Shown one piece after another: positions 8,542 through 16,804 of a DNA stretch of 64,000 nt. How positions within the stretch are numbered: position 1 is the first letter of the stretch; every line of letters begins with the position of its first letter. This stretch comes from Akkermansia muciniphila (GTDB taxonomy: Bacteria; Verrucomicrobiota; Verrucomicrobiia; Limisphaerales; UBA9464). Under the pieces are notes generated by a model. It ran no database searches. It was not told the origin of the DNA and was given only the letters and a program-made list of their open reading frames with translations. The stretch covers positions 17,491 to 81,490 of the forward strand of contig CAMCYJ010000004.1 of the NCBI GenBank assembly GCA_945883815.1. The letters are read 5' to 3'. Both the position numbers and the translations under genes were made by a program.

Positions 8542-9118
8542 AATGACGGCGGTCGGAACCTTCCACGAGCCAGAGCACGGAACCATCGGAGTCCTCAATG
8601 CGAATAGCATTCGGACTGTCCTCATCGATGGTCCCATCCGGAAGCAAGCGGATCGACGGTTCGGTGCGAGCGGTGGCGGGTCTTTGCGAGCTGGAGACAC
8701 CGGGAAGAATCCGGGTGGTGCGGGTACCCGTCAGCGTCTGTCCGATGAGACGTTGGGCCTGGTCGAACGTGACCTTCAGGTTCTCATCCACGGCAAACTC
8801 CTGAGACAATGGATCACCCGTTTGCCCCGGGGTCTCTCGCTCGATACCGTAGTGCCCGGTGGCAGAATTGAGCCACAACAGGACCGGTAAACTCTCGGAG
8901 ATGGCCCGGCTGCGGGCCGCGTGGGTGAGTGCCAAGACCCTTCGGGCTTCCGACTCCAAGGCCCGGCCACGGATGAATCCCGACAAGCGCGGAGAAACCA
9001 TCGACACGGCCACCACAAGCAAGGCCATCACCAGGATCATTTCGATCAAGCTGAAAGCCCGCCGGCGCGAAACGATCCGAGTGGGAACGCTATTTGGCTG
9101 TCCAGTTGCCAAAGTCAT
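8516..9118 (-). CDS. gspH: Minor pseudopilin GspH
   Basis: A 200-residue pseudopilin with the motif RRRA|FSLIEM (Ala21/Phe22, Glu at +5). The residue before the cleavage site is Ala instead of the usual Gly. The hydrophobic helix MILVMALLVVAVSMVSPRLSGF follows, then RVLALTHAARSRAISESLPVLLWLN, which resembles the GspH helix plus first strand. The C-terminal part has several short strands and ends next to the gspI start. The ATG at 9116-9118 overlaps the 3' end of gspG by 29 bp. Position directly after gspG and length fit GspH rather than a second major pseudopilin. Confidence 0.85.
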   Translation of the reverse strand: MTLATGQPNSVPTRIVSRRRAFSLIEMILVMALLVVAVSMVSPRLSGFIRGRALESEARRVLALTHAARSRAISESLPVLLWLNSATGHYGIERETPGQTGDPLSQEFAVDENLKVTFDQAQRLIGQTLTGTRTTRILPGVSSSQRPATARTEPSIRLLPDGTIDEDSPNAIRIEDSDGSVLWLVEGSDRRHYEIRTDLQ

Positions 9119-9566
9119 CCTCGGTTCCCGCCTTGCCGTCCGGTCCGATGGAGGACAGGTCGAACGAGTTGGCGTTCTGACGCCCCGGTTGGGCGAATTG
9201 GTATTCATTGCCCCAGGGATCCTGAGGGATCTTGTCGAGATACGGTCCGCGCCAATTGCGGGCCTGACGCGGCGCCTGGAGCAAGTCGGCCAGGGCCTTC
9301 GGGTAGCTGCCGTTATCCACCTCGTACGCATCCAACGCCGTCTTGATGGAGGCAATGTCTGCGCGGGCCGCCGACTGTCGGGCCTGCTCGCTGCGGCCCA
9401 TCATCTTCGGCACCACAAGGGCAGCCAGAATGCCAATGATGGTGATCACCAGCAGCATTTCAACCAGGGTGAAGCCGCGGTGATGGCGACGACGGGAAAC
9501 ACCGGCCTGGGGTCCGGCTTGGGGACAACGGAACAGATTCAGGTTCATGGAATCGTTGGGGATCAC
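9090..9566 (-). CDS. gspG: Major pseudopilin GspG
   Basis: Main building block of the type II secretion pseudopilus. The motif HHRG|FTLVEMLLVITIIGILAAL has Gly31 before the cut and Glu at +5. The C-terminal half carries the GspG hallmarks: YPKALADLLQAP, RGPYLDKIPQDPWGNEYQF, and the calcium-binding loop around SSIGPDGKAGTEDDFGNW. The longest frame starts with GTG (9564-9566), which overlaps the gspF stop. An ATG at 9546-9548 would shorten the leader by 6 residues, and neither has a strong ribosome site. Calcium-loop motif and operon position separate it from type IV pilins. Confidence 0.93.
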   Translation of the reverse strand: MIPNDSMNLNLFRCPQAGPQAGVSRRRHHRGFTLVEMLLVITIIGILAALVVPKMMGRSEQARQSAARADIASIKTALDAYEVDNGSYPKALADLLQAPRQARNWRGPYLDKIPQDPWGNEYQFAQPGRQNANSFDLSSIGPDGKAGTEDDFGNWTAK

Positions 9567-10822
9567 TTGATGTAGTCTTGGAGGGAGAAAACGGGCAGGA
9601 GCATTCCGATGAAAATAAAGCCGATGAATCCGGCGATGAGGAACAGCATGAGTGGTTCTGCCAAAGCCACTGCGGTCTTGAGGCGCCGGTCGAGTTCACT
9701 CTCGGTGACATTGGCGATGCGGATTAATTCGACATCCAGGCGTCCGCTTTCTTCGGCCACTGAAATCATCTCCATCACCGATCCACTGAAGAGGGCCGGA
9801 CATTCGGCGAGACTTTGCCCGAGGCGTCCGCCTTGTTGGACTTGATCAATTGACCGAGCCACCGCATCCACGAGGATTTGGTTGCCAATGGAACGTCGGG
9901 CGACATTCAAGGCCTGAATCAATTGGACATCCGCTCCGATCAAGGTGCCCAGCATCCGGCAAAATCGGGCCATCGCGAACCGGGAACTGAGCGGCCCGAC
10001 AACCGGAGCCTTCAAGGTCAGTCCTTCCCAGATGCGCCGGCCGGCCGGTGAAATGATCCAAGTGCGCAGGAAGAACCCACCCAACACCAAACCGACCAAA
10101 ACCAACAATCCGTAGGAACGCAGGATGTCACTGGCCGCGATGATGATTTGGGTGATGAGCGGCAGGGCTCCCTTCGCACTGGCGAACACCTTCTGGAACT
10201 TCGGAATGAAAAACACCAGCAGGACCGTCAAGACCACCAAGGCCATCACGAGCAGCACCGCCGGATAAATCATTGCCGTGAGGACCTTCGAGCGGAGCTC
10301 CTTTTCGCGCGATTGGAAGTCGGCGATTTGGGCCAACACCACATCCAAAAATCCACCGGCCTCGCCCGCCTCGACCATCGCCGTGTAGACCTTGGGAAAG
10401 GTGTCCGAGGATCGGGCCATCGCATTGGCCAGCGACATGCCATCGACCACCAACCCGTGGATCTCCCGCCACTTGGCCGAGGCCACCGGTGACGAAGCCT
10501 CCTTACCGAGGATGGTCAGTGCGCGACTCAACGGAACGCCCGCCGCCAAGAGACTGGAGAGCAATCGGGTGAAGTTCTCCAATTCGGCCCCGCTCACTTT
10601 GGGAGCGCCGAAGGAAAAACCGGGCATGCCGGTATTCTGAGCCGCGACCTCTTTGCCCGGCTTGGACGATCGGCTCCCGCCACCGCGCGTCTCGGTGACA
10701 CTGACCGGTCTCAGACCTTTGCCCTCGATGATCCGCAAGGCCTCGGGACGACTGGCCGCCTCGGCGATGCCGTCGGCCATCCGCCCGTCGGACTGCAATG
10801 CTCGGTAGGAGAACGTCGGCAT
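9563..10822 (-). CDS. gspF: Type II secretion inner-membrane platform protein GspF
   Basis: A polytopic inner-membrane protein of 419 residues. The N-terminus MPTFSYRALQSDGR is the typical GspF start. Two T2SSF domains follow (about residues 82-210, with FTRLLSSLLAAGVPLSRALTIL and MVEAGEAGGFLDVVLAQIADF; and about 285-405, with RFCRMLGTLIGADVQLIQAL and MISVAEESGRLDVELIRIA). Three membrane helices lie near 185-210, 240-262 and 395-418. It lies 3 bp after gspE and its stop overlaps the gspG start. GspF contacts GspE and GspL. All family features are intact. Confidence 0.95.
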   Translation of the reverse strand: MPTFSYRALQSDGRMADGIAEAASRPEALRIIEGKGLRPVSVTETRGGGSRSSKPGKEVAAQNTGMPGFSFGAPKVSGAELENFTRLLSSLLAAGVPLSRALTILGKEASSPVASAKWREIHGLVVDGMSLANAMARSSDTFPKVYTAMVEAGEAGGFLDVVLAQIADFQSREKELRSKVLTAMIYPAVLLVMALVVLTVLLVFFIPKFQKVFASAKGALPLITQIIIAASDILRSYGLLVLVGLVLGGFFLRTWIISPAGRRIWEGLTLKAPVVGPLSSRFAMARFCRMLGTLIGADVQLIQALNVARRSIGNQILVDAVARSIDQVQQGGRLGQSLAECPALFSGSVMEMISVAEESGRLDVELIRIANVTESELDRRLKTAVALAEPLMLFLIAGFIGFIFIGMLLPVFSLQDYIK

Positions 10823-10825
10823 GGA

Positions 10826-12598
10826 TCAAGTTCGGCTTCCCGCAGCGGTGTCTCCCGGAGTGGTCTCGGAGGAATCACTGGATTCGGTCGCGGCGTTGTT
10901 GCGCGGCGTGTCCTTGTCGGTCGTCACTCCCAGAACTTCTTCGACCGTCGTGATGCCCTCAGCCACCAACCGCCAGCCATCTTCGGACAGCGTCCGCATG
11001 CCGGCGGCCCGTGCGGCGGCCCGAATTTGATCGGTCGATGCGTTCTCGAGGATCATCCGACGGATGTTCTCGTCGGTGTCCATCCATTCAAAGATGGCGT
11101 GACGTCCGAAGAATCCGGTTTGTCGGCAATGACGGCACCCCACGCCTTTGAAGAGCTCCACGTCGGGAGCAATGCCCATGCGGGATCGGAAGGCTTTCGC
11201 ATGGGCCGACGTGTCCGGGACTTTGCATTCCGGACACAGAACGCGGACCAGTCGCTGACCCAAGACCGCTTCGAGCGACGAGGCGACCAAATACGGCTCG
11301 ACACCCATGTCGACCAGTCGGGTCACGGCTCCCGGAGCGTCGTTGGTATGAAGGGTCGAAAAAACGAGGTGACCCGTGAGGGAAGCCTGCACTGCGATTT
11401 GTGCCGTCTCGCGGTCGCGAATTTCACCGATGAGCACCACATCCGGATCGTGACGGAGAATGGAACGCAACCCCCGCGCGAAGGTCAGGCCGGCCTTTTC
11501 TGAAACCTGGATTTGGTTCACCCCTCGGAGCTGATACTCCACCGGATCTTCAATGGTGATGATCTTGCGGACCTCGTCGTTGATCTCGTTCAACGCGGTG
11601 TACAGCGTGGAAGTCTTGCCGCTGCCTGTCGGTCCCGTGACCAACACAATGCCGTGGGGCAAATCAAGAACCCGGCGAAAGCACGCCAACTCCCGCGCTC
11701 CCAAGCCGATTTGGGACAAGCCCCGCAAGGTCGAGTTCTGTCGCAGGAGACGCATGACGACCGCTTCACCGTGGAGCATGGGAATCACCGAGACTCGGAT
11801 ATCCACCTCGTTGTCTTCGATGCGGACCTTGATGCGGCCGTCCTGAGGCAAACGCTTCTCCGCAATGTTCAGATGACTGAGGATCTTGACGCGCGAAACG
11901 ATCGCCGGTTGAAACTGTTTGAGCTGGGCCGGAAGCGGGATTTCCTGCAACTCGCCGTCGATGCGGTAACGAATCCGGAACTCGTGCTCGAAGGGTTCGA
12001 GGTGGATGTCCGACGCCCGCAATTCGATGGCATCCTTGAGCACCTGGTTGACGAAGCGGATGATGGACGCCTCGTCTTCAGCACCGGCATCCAGGTTGGA
12101 ATCTTCGGTGTTCTCATCGACGACCTGGACCGATTTCTCCTCGTCGAGTGCTCCGATGGTGTCGGCACCCACACCGAGGTTCTTCTTCATTTCCCGCAGC
12201 AGCGCTTCGCGGGGAACCAACACCAATTTGAGACGGAGACCGGTGAGGGAGCGGAGGGTGTCGAGTCCGCGGGTCGAGAAGAGCCGGCAAGTGGCAACCT
12301 CAATGGTGCCTTGTTCGCGCCGCAGCGGGAGCAACTCTTCCTTGAGGAGGATGCGAGCCGGGAACAGAGCCAAGACCTCACGATCCGCCTCGACCGATTC
12401 CAAGGGTAGAAATCCAACTCCGTATTCCTGACTCAACCATTCCAGAACCTCCCGCTCATTGGGTTCTTGACCCCCTGTACCGCCTGTTCCTGGGAGCGAC
12501 CGTGCCTGCACGAACGCCGCCGCGTCGGCCGCAGAGAGCTGCCGCTCGACGATCATCCGATCGAGGAGCGTTTGGGTCGGTGTCGAGGCTTCGGCCAT
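10826..12598 (-). CDS. gspE: Type II secretion ATPase GspE
   Basis: Hexameric cytoplasmic ATPase that drives pseudopilus assembly; 590 residues from the ATG at 12596-12598. It has an N-terminal T2SSE-N domain (about 45-140), then the catalytic domain with Walker A GPTGSGKT (322-329), Asp box (ITIEDPVEYQL), Walker B region (DVVLIGEIRD, 386-395) and His box (LVFSTLHTNDAP). The C-terminal zinc module is present as two pairs, CPEC (455/458) and CRHC (488/491). It is the first gsp gene, and the spacing to gspF is 3 bp. The frame stays open 108 bp upstream, but that part (12599-12706) is rich in unusual codons and a TTCC-rich segment, so the MAEAST start is preferred. Confidence 0.95.
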   Translation of the reverse strand: MAEASTPTQTLLDRMIVERQLSAADAAAFVQARSLPGTGGTGGQEPNEREVLEWLSQEYGVGFLPLESVEADREVLALFPARILLKEELLPLRREQGTIEVATCRLFSTRGLDTLRSLTGLRLKLVLVPREALLREMKKNLGVGADTIGALDEEKSVQVVDENTEDSNLDAGAEDEASIIRFVNQVLKDAIELRASDIHLEPFEHEFRIRYRIDGELQEIPLPAQLKQFQPAIVSRVKILSHLNIAEKRLPQDGRIKVRIEDNEVDIRVSVIPMLHGEAVVMRLLRQNSTLRGLSQIGLGARELACFRRVLDLPHGIVLVTGPTGSGKTSTLYTALNEINDEVRKIITIEDPVEYQLRGVNQIQVSEKAGLTFARGLRSILRHDPDVVLIGEIRDRETAQIAVQASLTGHLVFSTLHTNDAPGAVTRLVDMGVEPYLVASSLEAVLGQRLVRVLCPECKVPDTSAHAKAFRSRMGIAPDVELFKGVGCRHCRQTGFFGRHAIFEWMDTDENIRRMILENASTDQIRAAARAAGMRTLSEDGWRLVAEGITTVEEVLGVTTDKDTPRNNAATESSDSSETTPGDTAAGSRT

Positions 12599-12740
12599 GG
12601 GGCTGGAAAATGTCGGAAAAGTGTCGGAATGGAATCCTGCTGGAATGAGACCGGGAGGTGGCCCTTGAGGAACCGTGTAGAACCTCAGTTCCACACCTTC
12701 CTTCAAGCGCCCCTCCCGGGGTTTTTGGCCTGATCGAGGC

Positions 12741-13370
12741 TTACTTCAGAAGGCCCATCAGAACGGCACGGGCCTCTTGCTTCACGGACAGCAACTGGCG
12801 GAGTTCGTCCTGTGCCTTCTCGAGCTGGGCTTCTTTCTGCTTGGCCGAGGCGCGGTAGGTCGTGAGCTTGGCTTTGATGTCGTCGGCTGACCCACCGGAA
12901 TCGAGCGCGGACTGCAAAGCTTCGGCATCCGGATTGGGTTGGCCAAAACCACCGCGGCCCTGACGACCACCCTGGCCGCCCTGCCCACCTTGACCGCCGG
13001 GGCCACCAGGGCCACCAGGGCCGCCAGGGCCACCGGGGCCGCCGGGGCCGCCGGGGCCGCCGAATCCACGACCCATTCCGGGGCGGGAATCATTGATCTT
13101 CTTGATGCGAGCCTCGATCAGGCTCCACTCGGCATCGTCTTTCACACCGAGCTGTTCGCGGAAGCGCTCCATTATGCGCTGACGCATTTGCTCGGGATCC
13201 CAGTTGCCGCGCCCTTGACGGCCGCCGCCGGGGCCGCCGGGGCCGCCGGGACCGCCGGGGCCGCCCTGCTGAGGAGCCGGAGCGTCATTCTGGGCCAGCA
13301 GAGACCCGGTGGCGGTGGAGAAGATCAGGCCACAGACGGCCAACAGGGAGGCGAGGGATGAACGGTTCAT
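12741..13370 (-). CDS. Secreted collagen-like (Gly-Pro-Gly repeat) protein upstream of gspE
   Basis: The 209-residue product starts with a signal peptide (MNRSSLASLL to GSLLAQ). Two Gly-Pro-Gly blocks follow (about residues 41-55 and 105-135), separated by a charged helical segment, WDPEQMRQRIMERFREQLG and EWSLIEARIKKI. The C-terminus is another helix (KQKEAQLEKAQDELRQLL). Each Gly-rich block is encoded by a run of near-identical 9-bp units. I do not recognise a function. It lies 142 bp upstream of gspE on the same strand, so it could be co-transcribed and could be a substrate or accessory of the secretion system; that is inference only. The start is the ATG at 13368-13370, chosen because it begins a good signal peptide. 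Confidence 0.75.
   Translation of the reverse strand: MNRSSLASLLAVCGLIFSTATGSLLAQNDAPAPQQGGPGGPGGPGGPGGGRQGRGNWDPEQMRQRIMERFREQLGVKDDAEWSLIEARIKKINDSRPGMGRGFGGPGGPGGPGGPGGPGGPGGPGGQGGQGGQGGRQGRGGFGQPNPDAEALQSALDSGGSADDIKAKLTTYRASAKQKEAQLEKAQDELRQLLSVKQEARAVLMGLLK
12994..13062 (-). repeat. 9-bp tandem repeat encoding Gly-Pro-Gly units
   Basis: About seven to eight consecutive copies of a GGCCCCGGC-type 9-mer (minus-strand sense), with few substitutions, inside the collagen-like gene. A related shorter block lies at 13221-13265. Units of 9 bp keep the frame, so gain or loss of units would change length without breaking the gene. Confidence 0.7.
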
Positions 13371-13608
13371 GGCTATCGTTGTTGATTGCGGAGTCATGAC
13401 GACCCCAGACATGAATGCTGACCGCAGCAGTCGGCCATCGGTTACGATTGACGCGAATCGGCTGGGCGCTCGACCGTGCATGAGTGCTTCGACTGAATTG
13501 TTTCCACCGGTCCCCTGGGATTCAACCCTTGGGATCAGGCCTTGGGGCGTTTTCCCGCACAGCAGACTCTATCTGATCCGCTTAAGCCTGCACCCGCCCA
13601 TTTAACTT

Positions 13609-14070
13609 ATGCCGCATCTCCACGAGAAAATCGATTTCACCGTTGCCCTCTTCATCGTTCAAGACCGGAAGGTACTGGTGATTCTGCACCGCAAGCTTGG
13701 CAAATGGCTGCCACTCGGTGGACACATCGAATTGGACGAAGATCCGGAGCAGGCGGCGTTGCGGGAGGCCCGTGAGGAAAGCGGTTTGGAGATCGAGCTT
13801 CTGGGAGATCGTCCGCCCACCACGGAGCCCGGTACGCGGGCCCTGATTGCTCCCCGATTCCTCGACATCCACCGCATCCATGCCACCCACGAACACATCG
13901 GGATGATCTATTTTGCCCGACCCATCGGCGGCTCGCTGAGCCTGGCCGCCGAAGAGCATCTGGACATCCGCTGGTGTTCGCCGCAAGAACTCGACGAACT
14001 GGATCCACCCATGAGTGGGGCCGTGAAGTGGTATTGCCTCAAGGCCATCGAAGAGGTTTCAGCCACCTGA
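13609..14070 (+). CDS. Nudix hydrolase
   Basis: The 153-residue cytoplasmic enzyme would cleave a nucleoside diphosphate linked to another group X. It contains a complete Nudix box fitting G-x5-E-x7-REUxEE-x-G: Gly38, Glu44, Arg52-Glu53, Glu56-Glu57, Gly59, in GHIELDEDPEQAALREAREE and following residues. The substrate is not readable from sequence. The gene is alone on the plus strand, divergent from the collagen-like gene across a 238-bp gap that should hold both promoters, and convergent with the membrane protein gene at 14175. Confidence 0.88.
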   Translation: MPHLHEKIDFTVALFIVQDRKVLVILHRKLGKWLPLGGHIELDEDPEQAALREAREESGLEIELLGDRPPTTEPGTRALIAPRFLDIHRIHATHEHIGMIYFARPIGGSLSLAAEEHLDIRWCSPQELDELDPPMSGAVKWYCLKAIEEVSAT

Positions 14071-14174
14071 GCCAACACTTTGGTGGGTCGTCATGGAGTG
14101 GCCAATTCGTTCGCAAGACGAGGCGAGAGCGAGGCGCGGGCCAGCTCGGGGCTTTTTCCTCTTTGGGGTATGCT

Positions 14175-15206
14175 TCAGGGGGATCGGGATTCTGATTCCA
14201 GAAGGACTTCCACCGCCCAGTCCGGACGGGCAACGGCAGGCATCGGAAGCACTTGATCGAAGTTCTGGAAGATCCACAAGTTGGTCTTCATGCCGGACTG
14301 CAAAGTCAGGCTCTGCGGATCGAGCACCGGGGCGAGTTCGACTCCGGATGGCACTGCCAGTGACCACGTTTCTGGTGGGGTAGCGGCTGGTTGGCTCCAG
14401 CGCAGGATGAGTCCCTGAGTCGAATCCAAACCCTCAATGAGCCGCCACTCTAGCGCGGTTGAATCGCGGACCTTCTTCCGTCCCAACTCACGCGGCTTGC
14501 CAGCTTCCCAAACCCTGAGAACCACCGTAGTTCCCTGCCCATCGGCTGTTTTCAGCCGCAATTGGCGCTGCGCAAAGAGCCCTTGTTCCTGCGGTCCTTC
14601 GTAACGCCGATTCCGACCGCCGCCGCGGACGATTTCCGGGTGGAATGTGACCCAGGCCCAGAAAAAGGAAACCGGCAAGGCCGCGATGAGGACCAAATGG
14701 AACAGTAATCCGCCAGCAAAGGCCCCCCAACCTCGGCCCCTTCGAGGTTTCTGAACGCTTCGAAAACGCGAACGAAGATAGGCCCCCACCAGCAACAAAG
14801 TGAAGATGAACCCCGCGATCCACCGCGGCAGCAAAAACTCTGAATCACCCCCCTCAACGCCCCCGCGGCCCAAAACCACGGAACCGAGAATCCCGCCGAC
14901 CAGCATCAACAAACCCCGAATGCCAGCCGTTGCGAAAACAGCCCACGCCCGGCCGCGACGCTCGGGATCCGGACCGTGGAGCCGCCGAAGCGCCAGTCCT
15001 CCGAATATTGAGGCCAAAAAACCTGCCCACACAGCAGCAAACAATATCCCGAATAGCGGGCCCACGGCGTTCATTTCCATCGCCATCATCCGCTGAAACA
15101 GCAATCCAGGGGCGATGAGGAGAATGACGAACGAGGGCACCGACAAGACAGCTGCGATCCAAGATAGCCGTGACCATCGCCGGATGATCGGCGGTATTGA
15201 AACCAC
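14175..15206 (-). CDS. Uncharacterised membrane protein with C-terminal soluble domain
   Basis: About 343 residues. Four or five hydrophobic segments occupy the first 190 residues (SWIAAVLSVPSFVILLIAPG, PLFGILFAAVWAGFLASIFG, GIRGLLMLVGGILGSVVLG, WIAGFIFTLLLVGAYL, LLFHLVLIAALPVSFFWAWV). A C-terminal soluble domain of about 140 residues follows, with no motif that I recognise. The start is uncertain. The frame is open to a GTG at 15350, but the stretch 15207-15350 uses AGA, CTA and TCA codons unlike its surroundings, so the GTG at 15204-15206 is preferred. The gene stands alone between a Nudix gene and tRNA-Gln on the other strand. Confidence 0.6.
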   Translation of the reverse strand: MVSIPPIIRRWSRLSWIAAVLSVPSFVILLIAPGLLFQRMMAMEMNAVGPLFGILFAAVWAGFLASIFGGLALRRLHGPDPERRGRAWAVFATAGIRGLLMLVGGILGSVVLGRGGVEGGDSEFLLPRWIAGFIFTLLLVGAYLRSRFRSVQKPRRGRGWGAFAGGLLFHLVLIAALPVSFFWAWVTFHPEIVRGGGRNRRYEGPQEQGLFAQRQLRLKTADGQGTTVVLRVWEAGKPRELGRKKVRDSTALEWRLIEGLDSTQGLILRWSQPAATPPETWSLAVPSGVELAPVLDPQSLTLQSGMKTNLWIFQNFDQVLPMPAVARPDWAVEVLLESESRSP

Positions 15207-15368
15207 TTCAGTTGAGCTGTCGGATGTGTTGATAGATTCGAGCTTTAGCCCAAAATTTCTCCATTGGCGACACCTTGTCGCTGACCCGGGAAAACTCACC
15301 GGAGATGATCCTCTCCTGTGGAATTCACTTTCAGCCGGGAATGCCCCCACCTAGACTGGCCCCGCTGT

Positions 15369-15442
15369 TGGCCGATGGTGTAATGGCAGCACAGGGGTCT
15401 TTGAAGCCCTTAGTCATGGTTCGAATCCATGTCGGCCAACCA
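15369..15442 (+). tRNA. tRNA-Gln (anticodon TTG), CCA encoded
   Basis: Folds as a standard cloverleaf. The acceptor stem TGGCCGA pairs with TCGGCCA, with U1-A72 as usual for glutamine tRNAs. The D stem is GTG/CAC. The anticodon stem is GGGGT/GCCCT with loop CTTTGAA and anticodon TTG. The T arm is CATGG-TTCGAAT-CCATG, followed by discriminator A and an encoded CCA. Reads CAA (and by wobble CAG). Confidence 0.95.
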
Positions 15443-15580
15443 TTCTCTCGCTTCGCTCGAAGCCGCATTTCGCGGCCCTGTTATCACTCCCCGGGTCCGG
15501 TTCGAAGGACTGCAGGATACGCAGAGGCAACAACGGTTTTTCCTCTTCAGCCTGTGGGATTAGATCCTTCGACGATTAAC

Positions 15581-15614
15581 AAAAAACCCGCCTTGTTCAG
15601 GCGGGTTTGCTTTT
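15581..15614. terminator. Bidirectional rho-independent terminator
   Basis: Perfect 9-bp stem AAACCCGCC / GGCGGGTTT with a 7-nt loop. A GCTTTT tail follows on the plus side and a TTTTTTGTT tail on the minus side. It sits between tRNA-Gln (plus) and the convergent small secreted protein gene (minus), so it can end both transcripts. Confidence 0.85.
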
Positions 15615-15678
15615 CAAGAGGTACTCTGAGGAGAGGCTATTCAGAAGGGGCCACAGACCAGCCCGAACCGATAGCGTC

Positions 15679-15978
15679 TTACTTGACTTCCTCGATCTTG
15701 GTGACCGCCAACTCGCCGTGTTCCTTGTCCAAGGTTCCGGTCACTTTGATTTTCTTGGTCTCGCTGCAGATTTCCTTGTGGAAACCCTTGGAGACGTCAC
15801 CGGTGAGCTTGTAGGTGGCGGTCTTGTCGCCATCCTTGACCTCGACAACATTCTGGCACTTATCGGCCTTTTTGAGGGCGCACTTCAGGCACTTGCCTTC
15901 GCCGGTGAGGGTAACGTCCTTGGCGAAAGCGGCGGTGGACAAAGCGGCCATGGCCGCGACAGCGAGGACGAGTTTCAT
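15679..15978 (-). CDS. Small secreted Cys-containing protein (DUF6370-like)
   Basis: The 99-residue product has a clear signal peptide (MKLVLAVAAMAALSTAAFA). The mature part has CLKCALKKADKC plus a fourth Cys in KEICSETKK, then two strand-rich segments (ATYKLTGDVSKGFHK and KIKVTGTL). The pattern KCxxC-x6-C with a later single Cys resembles DUF6370 family proteins of planctomycetes and verrucomicrobia; their function is unknown. The Cys spacing could bind a metal in the periplasm (inference). The start ATG is at 15976-15978, preceded by an AT-rich region. The gene ends just before a bidirectional terminator. Confidence 0.75.
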   Translation of the reverse strand: MKLVLAVAAMAALSTAAFAKDVTLTGEGKCLKCALKKADKCQNVVEVKDGDKTATYKLTGDVSKGFHKEICSETKKIKVTGTLDKEHGELAVTKIEEVK

Positions 15979-16359
15979 GATGTTATTATCTGTTATTTTC
16001 TGAAGCACACAATCATCTCTTACCCGAATTAGCAAGCTCTTAATTGGTACGCGACATTTCACGACTCCGGCCTAGGAGCCAATGCCTTTGGATGACCCTG
16101 TTGAGGGATTCAAACGTCCCGAGACCCCTACATTGGCGGATGTGGGGAAAATGCGTGGGAATAATTGGACGAGCCAAGAGCCTCTCCACATCACAGCCAT
16201 TTCGGGGATTTTGACGCCTCCATGAACACCCTAACAGTTCGTTAATGTTATCGACTACCGGTTAGGCCTATTTTGAATAAGGTTAACGATATTTAAATGC
16301 GTTTTGACAGTTACCGCCTCAAAGCCCTCCTTGACAGGAATGAACGCCGATCTCCTCTC

Positions 16360-16391
16360 CCTCATTATTTGGAACCTGCCTGATAATGAGG
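16360..16391. repeat. Inverted repeat, 9-bp arms
   Basis: CCTCATTAT and ATAATGAGG are perfect arms separated by 14 nt and followed by GAGGGGTTTTG. This could form a hairpin in RNA or act as a protein site. No assigned role. Confidence 0.5.
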
Positions 16392-16445
16392 AGGGGTTTT
16401 GTTTGGGAGGGAAGGGTTCAATTGGCAAGGCGCAAGAAAGAAGCA

Positions 16446-16490
16446 GGCCCGCAGCGGTCTGTGGCCGACAAGCAACGCTGCCAGCGGGCC
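16446..16490. repeat. Long imperfect hairpin (possible structured RNA or terminator)
   Basis: GGCCCG-CAGCG pairs with CGCTG-CCAG-CGGGCC, giving an 11-bp GC-rich stem with a 4-nt bulge and a 19-nt loop, followed on the plus strand by CTCCCCGTTTTC. It may end or be part of a small non-coding transcript upstream of mnmG. No family recognised. Confidence 0.5.
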
Positions 16491-16539
16491 CTCCCCGTTT
16501 TCAGACAGACTCTTAGCCAACGATTGGGGTTGGCTTAAA

Positions 16540-16555
16540 TGTTCCACGTGGAACA
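16540..16555. promoter_or_regulatory. parS: parS-like ParB-binding site
   Basis: Perfect 16-bp palindrome TGTTCCACGTGGAACA, extended to 18 bp by a flanking A and T. It differs at one position from the Bacillus consensus TGTTCCACGTGAAACA. A second identical copy lies in mnmG at 17523. Such sites load ParB for chromosome segregation and lie near the origin. Confidence 0.85.
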
Positions 16556-16804
16556 TTGGATTGGAATCACTCCCTCGCGGGACATCTCAGGCGGGGCGCC
16601 TGAAAGGACCGGATGGAGATCGCCTCTGCGGTGTCCTCCGGAGGAACCTAAATCGTTTCACCTCCCAGCCCCCCCTTTCGACCAGATTCCGGAGCCTCAC
16701 AGGGATCTCCTGGATCGGTCCGATGATCAAGGCAGGATCACGAGCAGATACTCGAGGGTTCTGCGCGGGATTGCTGATTCCGGAGGAATCAATACCTTCA
16801 CGGC

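Larger units (their letters stand above)
15979..16804. other. 826-bp non-coding region upstream of mnmG; AT-rich centre, hairpins and a parS-like site
   Basis: No convincing gene. The stretch 16215-16315 is clearly AT-richer than the surroundings. Two inverted repeats (16360-16391 and 16446-16490) and one parS-like palindrome (16540-16555) are present. Loose 7-of-9 matches to a DnaA box are TTATCGACT near 16248 and CTCTCCACA near 16192, too weak to call an origin. The region would hold the promoters of mnmG (plus) and of the small secreted protein (minus). Short frames across the parS site that begin with a MFHVEH peptide are by-products of the palindrome. Confidence 0.6.

Noticed and set aside
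12994..13265. CRISPR-like array
   Set aside because: Repeat units are 9 bp, contiguous and coding; no spacers and no cas genes in the window.
12939..13361. Plus-strand frame with Ala-Gly-Ala repeats
   Set aside because: Antisense of the collagen-like repeat; repetitive composition only.
15979..16804. Call of a replication origin
   Set aside because: DnaA-box matches are only 7 of 9 and not clustered; GC skew could not be computed here.
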